15,491 nt of DNA from Blastocladiella britannica (lineage: Eukaryota; Blastocladiomycota; Blastocladiomycetes; Blastocladiales; Blastocladiaceae), in assembly GCA_025349905.2 (NCBI GenBank), contig MU624972.1:1-15491 (forward strand), read 5' to 3'. Position numbers and translations under genes: made by a program. The notes beneath the pieces are model-generated. The model was not told the origin of the DNA. It worked only from the letters and a program-made list of their open reading frames with translations, and did not search any database. This document shows, piece after piece, positions 14,236 through 15,491 of the stretch (positions within the stretch are counted from its first letter, which is position 1; the number at the start of each line of letters is the position of its first letter).

Positions 14236-15491
14236 ATGTCGTCGTCAACAACACCAACACCCGGCCTTCCAGCTGCTGCTGCGGGCAAGAAACGCGCCAC
14301 GCCCGAAGGCGGCCACGCGCCGGCACCGCCCAGCCAGCGTATCAAGGGTATACATCAGTCTTTTTTTGAGTTTTTGGACCATAATAACCCGACATGATAA
14401 TACAACAGCGCGCAAGACGGCCCAGTCCATTGTCGTGCAGCCTGTCGTCGCCTCCACGGCCACCAAAAAGCCACAACAACAACAGCAGCAGCAACCAAAT
14501 GCCCATATCCTGCGGTCGGTGCTCCCGGCTCGGATAGCCGAGTCGCGTGCATTCGAGCTGACGGCCATGCACGCAGTGATGCGCCGCAGCACCGACCTGG
14601 CCAAATCGCGCGCGTTCCAAAAGGTGCCCCGGTACCTCCGCCGCCGTGCCGCGTCGCACAACCCGCTCAAGGTTCCCCGTGCGTTGCGTGACCGTGCATT
14701 GCGCGAGATCGACATTCCCAACGACGACCAACGCCGTCGCCGGAAACCCAAGGCACTGCGTCGGAAACCGCGGTCCGACTTTATCTCGAGGCAGCGCCGT
14801 AACGGCCGGTGGCTCGAGACGCACCTGTGGCACGCTAAACGGTTTCACTTGGTACCGCGCTGGGGATGGAAGGTGCCCGACCGCCCAACCCAAAAGGGCG
14901 ACAGGGCAGCGTACCGCTCAGCAGAACACGCGGTGGTCGCGCGCGATCTGTCGTGGACGTCGCGGTACGCGTTCTCGGGCGCCTCTGCCGACGATATTGC
15001 GACCGTGGTCTCCGCGGTCGCTGACCCTCTGGGCCCACGCGTCGGCGCCGCTCGGTACCGCCACGGCGCACGCGCGGTCGACTTGGACCTGTACGACGCG
15101 TATCCGCGCGGGTTCTTGGGTCCCGCTACCGCCGTCTGGCGGCCATTTTCATCGAGCGATCCAACACATGTTCTCTGGCTGGCGCTGCACCCGGCCGCCG
15201 AGGACGCGTTCTTGCTGGCGGTGGCGGCCGCGCTCGATCGCCTCAAAATGACGTCGGTCTTGGTGGACCAGGTCACGGACGTGGGCCGCATCGAGCTCAC
15301 GGGACCCAAGGCGATGGCGATCGTGCATTCGGTCTTGCACCCGGCCCGGTCGGCCATGACGGACGCCGAGAACGCTGCCTGGGACACGACTCGCGGCATA
15401 TGCTCGCCCGCGGCGCTCGCTCCGGGTCAGGTACTTGGCGTACGTGTCTGGGATCCTCGGCTCAGGTACTCTTTTTTTTTTGCTTTTTTTT
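14236..15491 (+). CDS. POP1: POP1, protein subunit of RNase P and RNase MRP (5' part, cut by window end)
   Basis: POP1 is the largest protein of RNase P (tRNA 5' maturation) and RNase MRP (rRNA processing) in the nucleus and nucleolus. Exon 1 is 14236-14347; exon 2 is 14409 to about 15465, followed by what looks like another intron. The first 390 or so residues are visible. Diagnostic sequence includes the Arg-rich VPRYLRRRAASHN near residue 110 and WLETHLWHAKRFH near 172, followed by WGWKVPDRPTQKGDRAAYR; all are hallmark POP1 N-domain motifs. A short Q7 tract precedes them. The chosen ATG gives a basic, low-complexity N-terminus; the frame upstream has no ATG. The remainder, including the POPLD domain, lies beyond the window. 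It shares a 95-bp promoter with MRPL16. Confidence 0.93.
14348..14408 (+). other. POP1 intron 1 (61 nt, GT-AG)
   Basis: The donor is AAGG|GTATAC and the acceptor ATACAACAG|CGCGC. Phase 1 joining gives SQRIK-ARKTAQSIVVQPV. T7 and T5 runs lie 13-30 nt after the donor. Confidence 0.85.
15466..15491 (+). other. Probable start of POP1 intron 2
   Basis: CTCAG|GTACTC is followed by T10, GC and T8, the same donor-then-T-run pattern seen in other introns here. It follows VWDPRLR in the POP1 frame. The acceptor is outside the window. Confidence 0.7.

Noticed and set aside
14141..14326. N-terminal extension of the uL16m frame up to 14326
   Set aside because: It has no L16 sequence, runs through the POP1 start on the opposite strand, and the ATG at 14140 gives a typical mitochondrial import sequence.

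Overview
This is eukaryotic nuclear DNA. Genes lie on both strands, have spliceosomal introns of about 60-80 nt, GC-rich coding sequence and short AT-rich gaps. The contents point to a zoosporic (flagellated) fungus. There is a yeast-type Sct1/Gpt2 glycerol-3-phosphate acyltransferase, and next to it an orthologue of DNAAF1/ODA7/LRRC50, which is needed only to pre-assemble axonemal dynein arms and is absent from non-flagellated fungi. Blastocladiomycota or another GC-rich chytrid-like lineage fits best, but this is inferred from gene content and not from a phylogeny.

Layout, left to right: (1) 3-128 (+), possibly the last codons of an upstream gene; (2) 471-3268 (+), a five-exon SCT1-type GPAT containing a probable GC-AG intron; (3) 3388-7580 (-), a two-exon DNAAF1 orthologue with a very long acidic, repeat-bearing tail; (4) a 522-nt divergent intergenic region; (5) 8103-9956 (+), a single-exon protein with an N-terminal SH3 and a probable C-terminal PX domain (Bem1/Scd2-like layout); (6) 10048-12255 (-), a five-exon APC-superfamily permease with a 39-nt micro-exon and a histidine-rich tail; (7) 12361-13320 (-), an unrecognised coiled-coil protein; (8) 13424-14140 (-), mitochondrial ribosomal protein uL16m; (9) 14236 to the window end (+), POP1 of RNase P/MRP, cut off by the window. 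All splice junctions were chosen by hand from frame continuity and family conservation. Each complete gene closes exactly in frame.

The genes do not form one pathway. They cover glycerolipid synthesis, dynein pre-assembly, polarity or membrane scaffolding, amine uptake, mitochondrial translation and tRNA/rRNA processing. I see no mobile elements, tRNAs, CRISPR arrays or viral remnants. The most unusual material is in three places: the low-complexity extensions (recurrent VPLL-type motifs, tandem TYAAG repeats and DSDD/E motifs in DNAAF1; the His-rich permease tail; RRxS/TLTR repeats in the SH3 protein), the intron architecture (T-runs just downstream of donors, a GC-AG intron), and a perfect 18-bp palindrome directly before a start codon.
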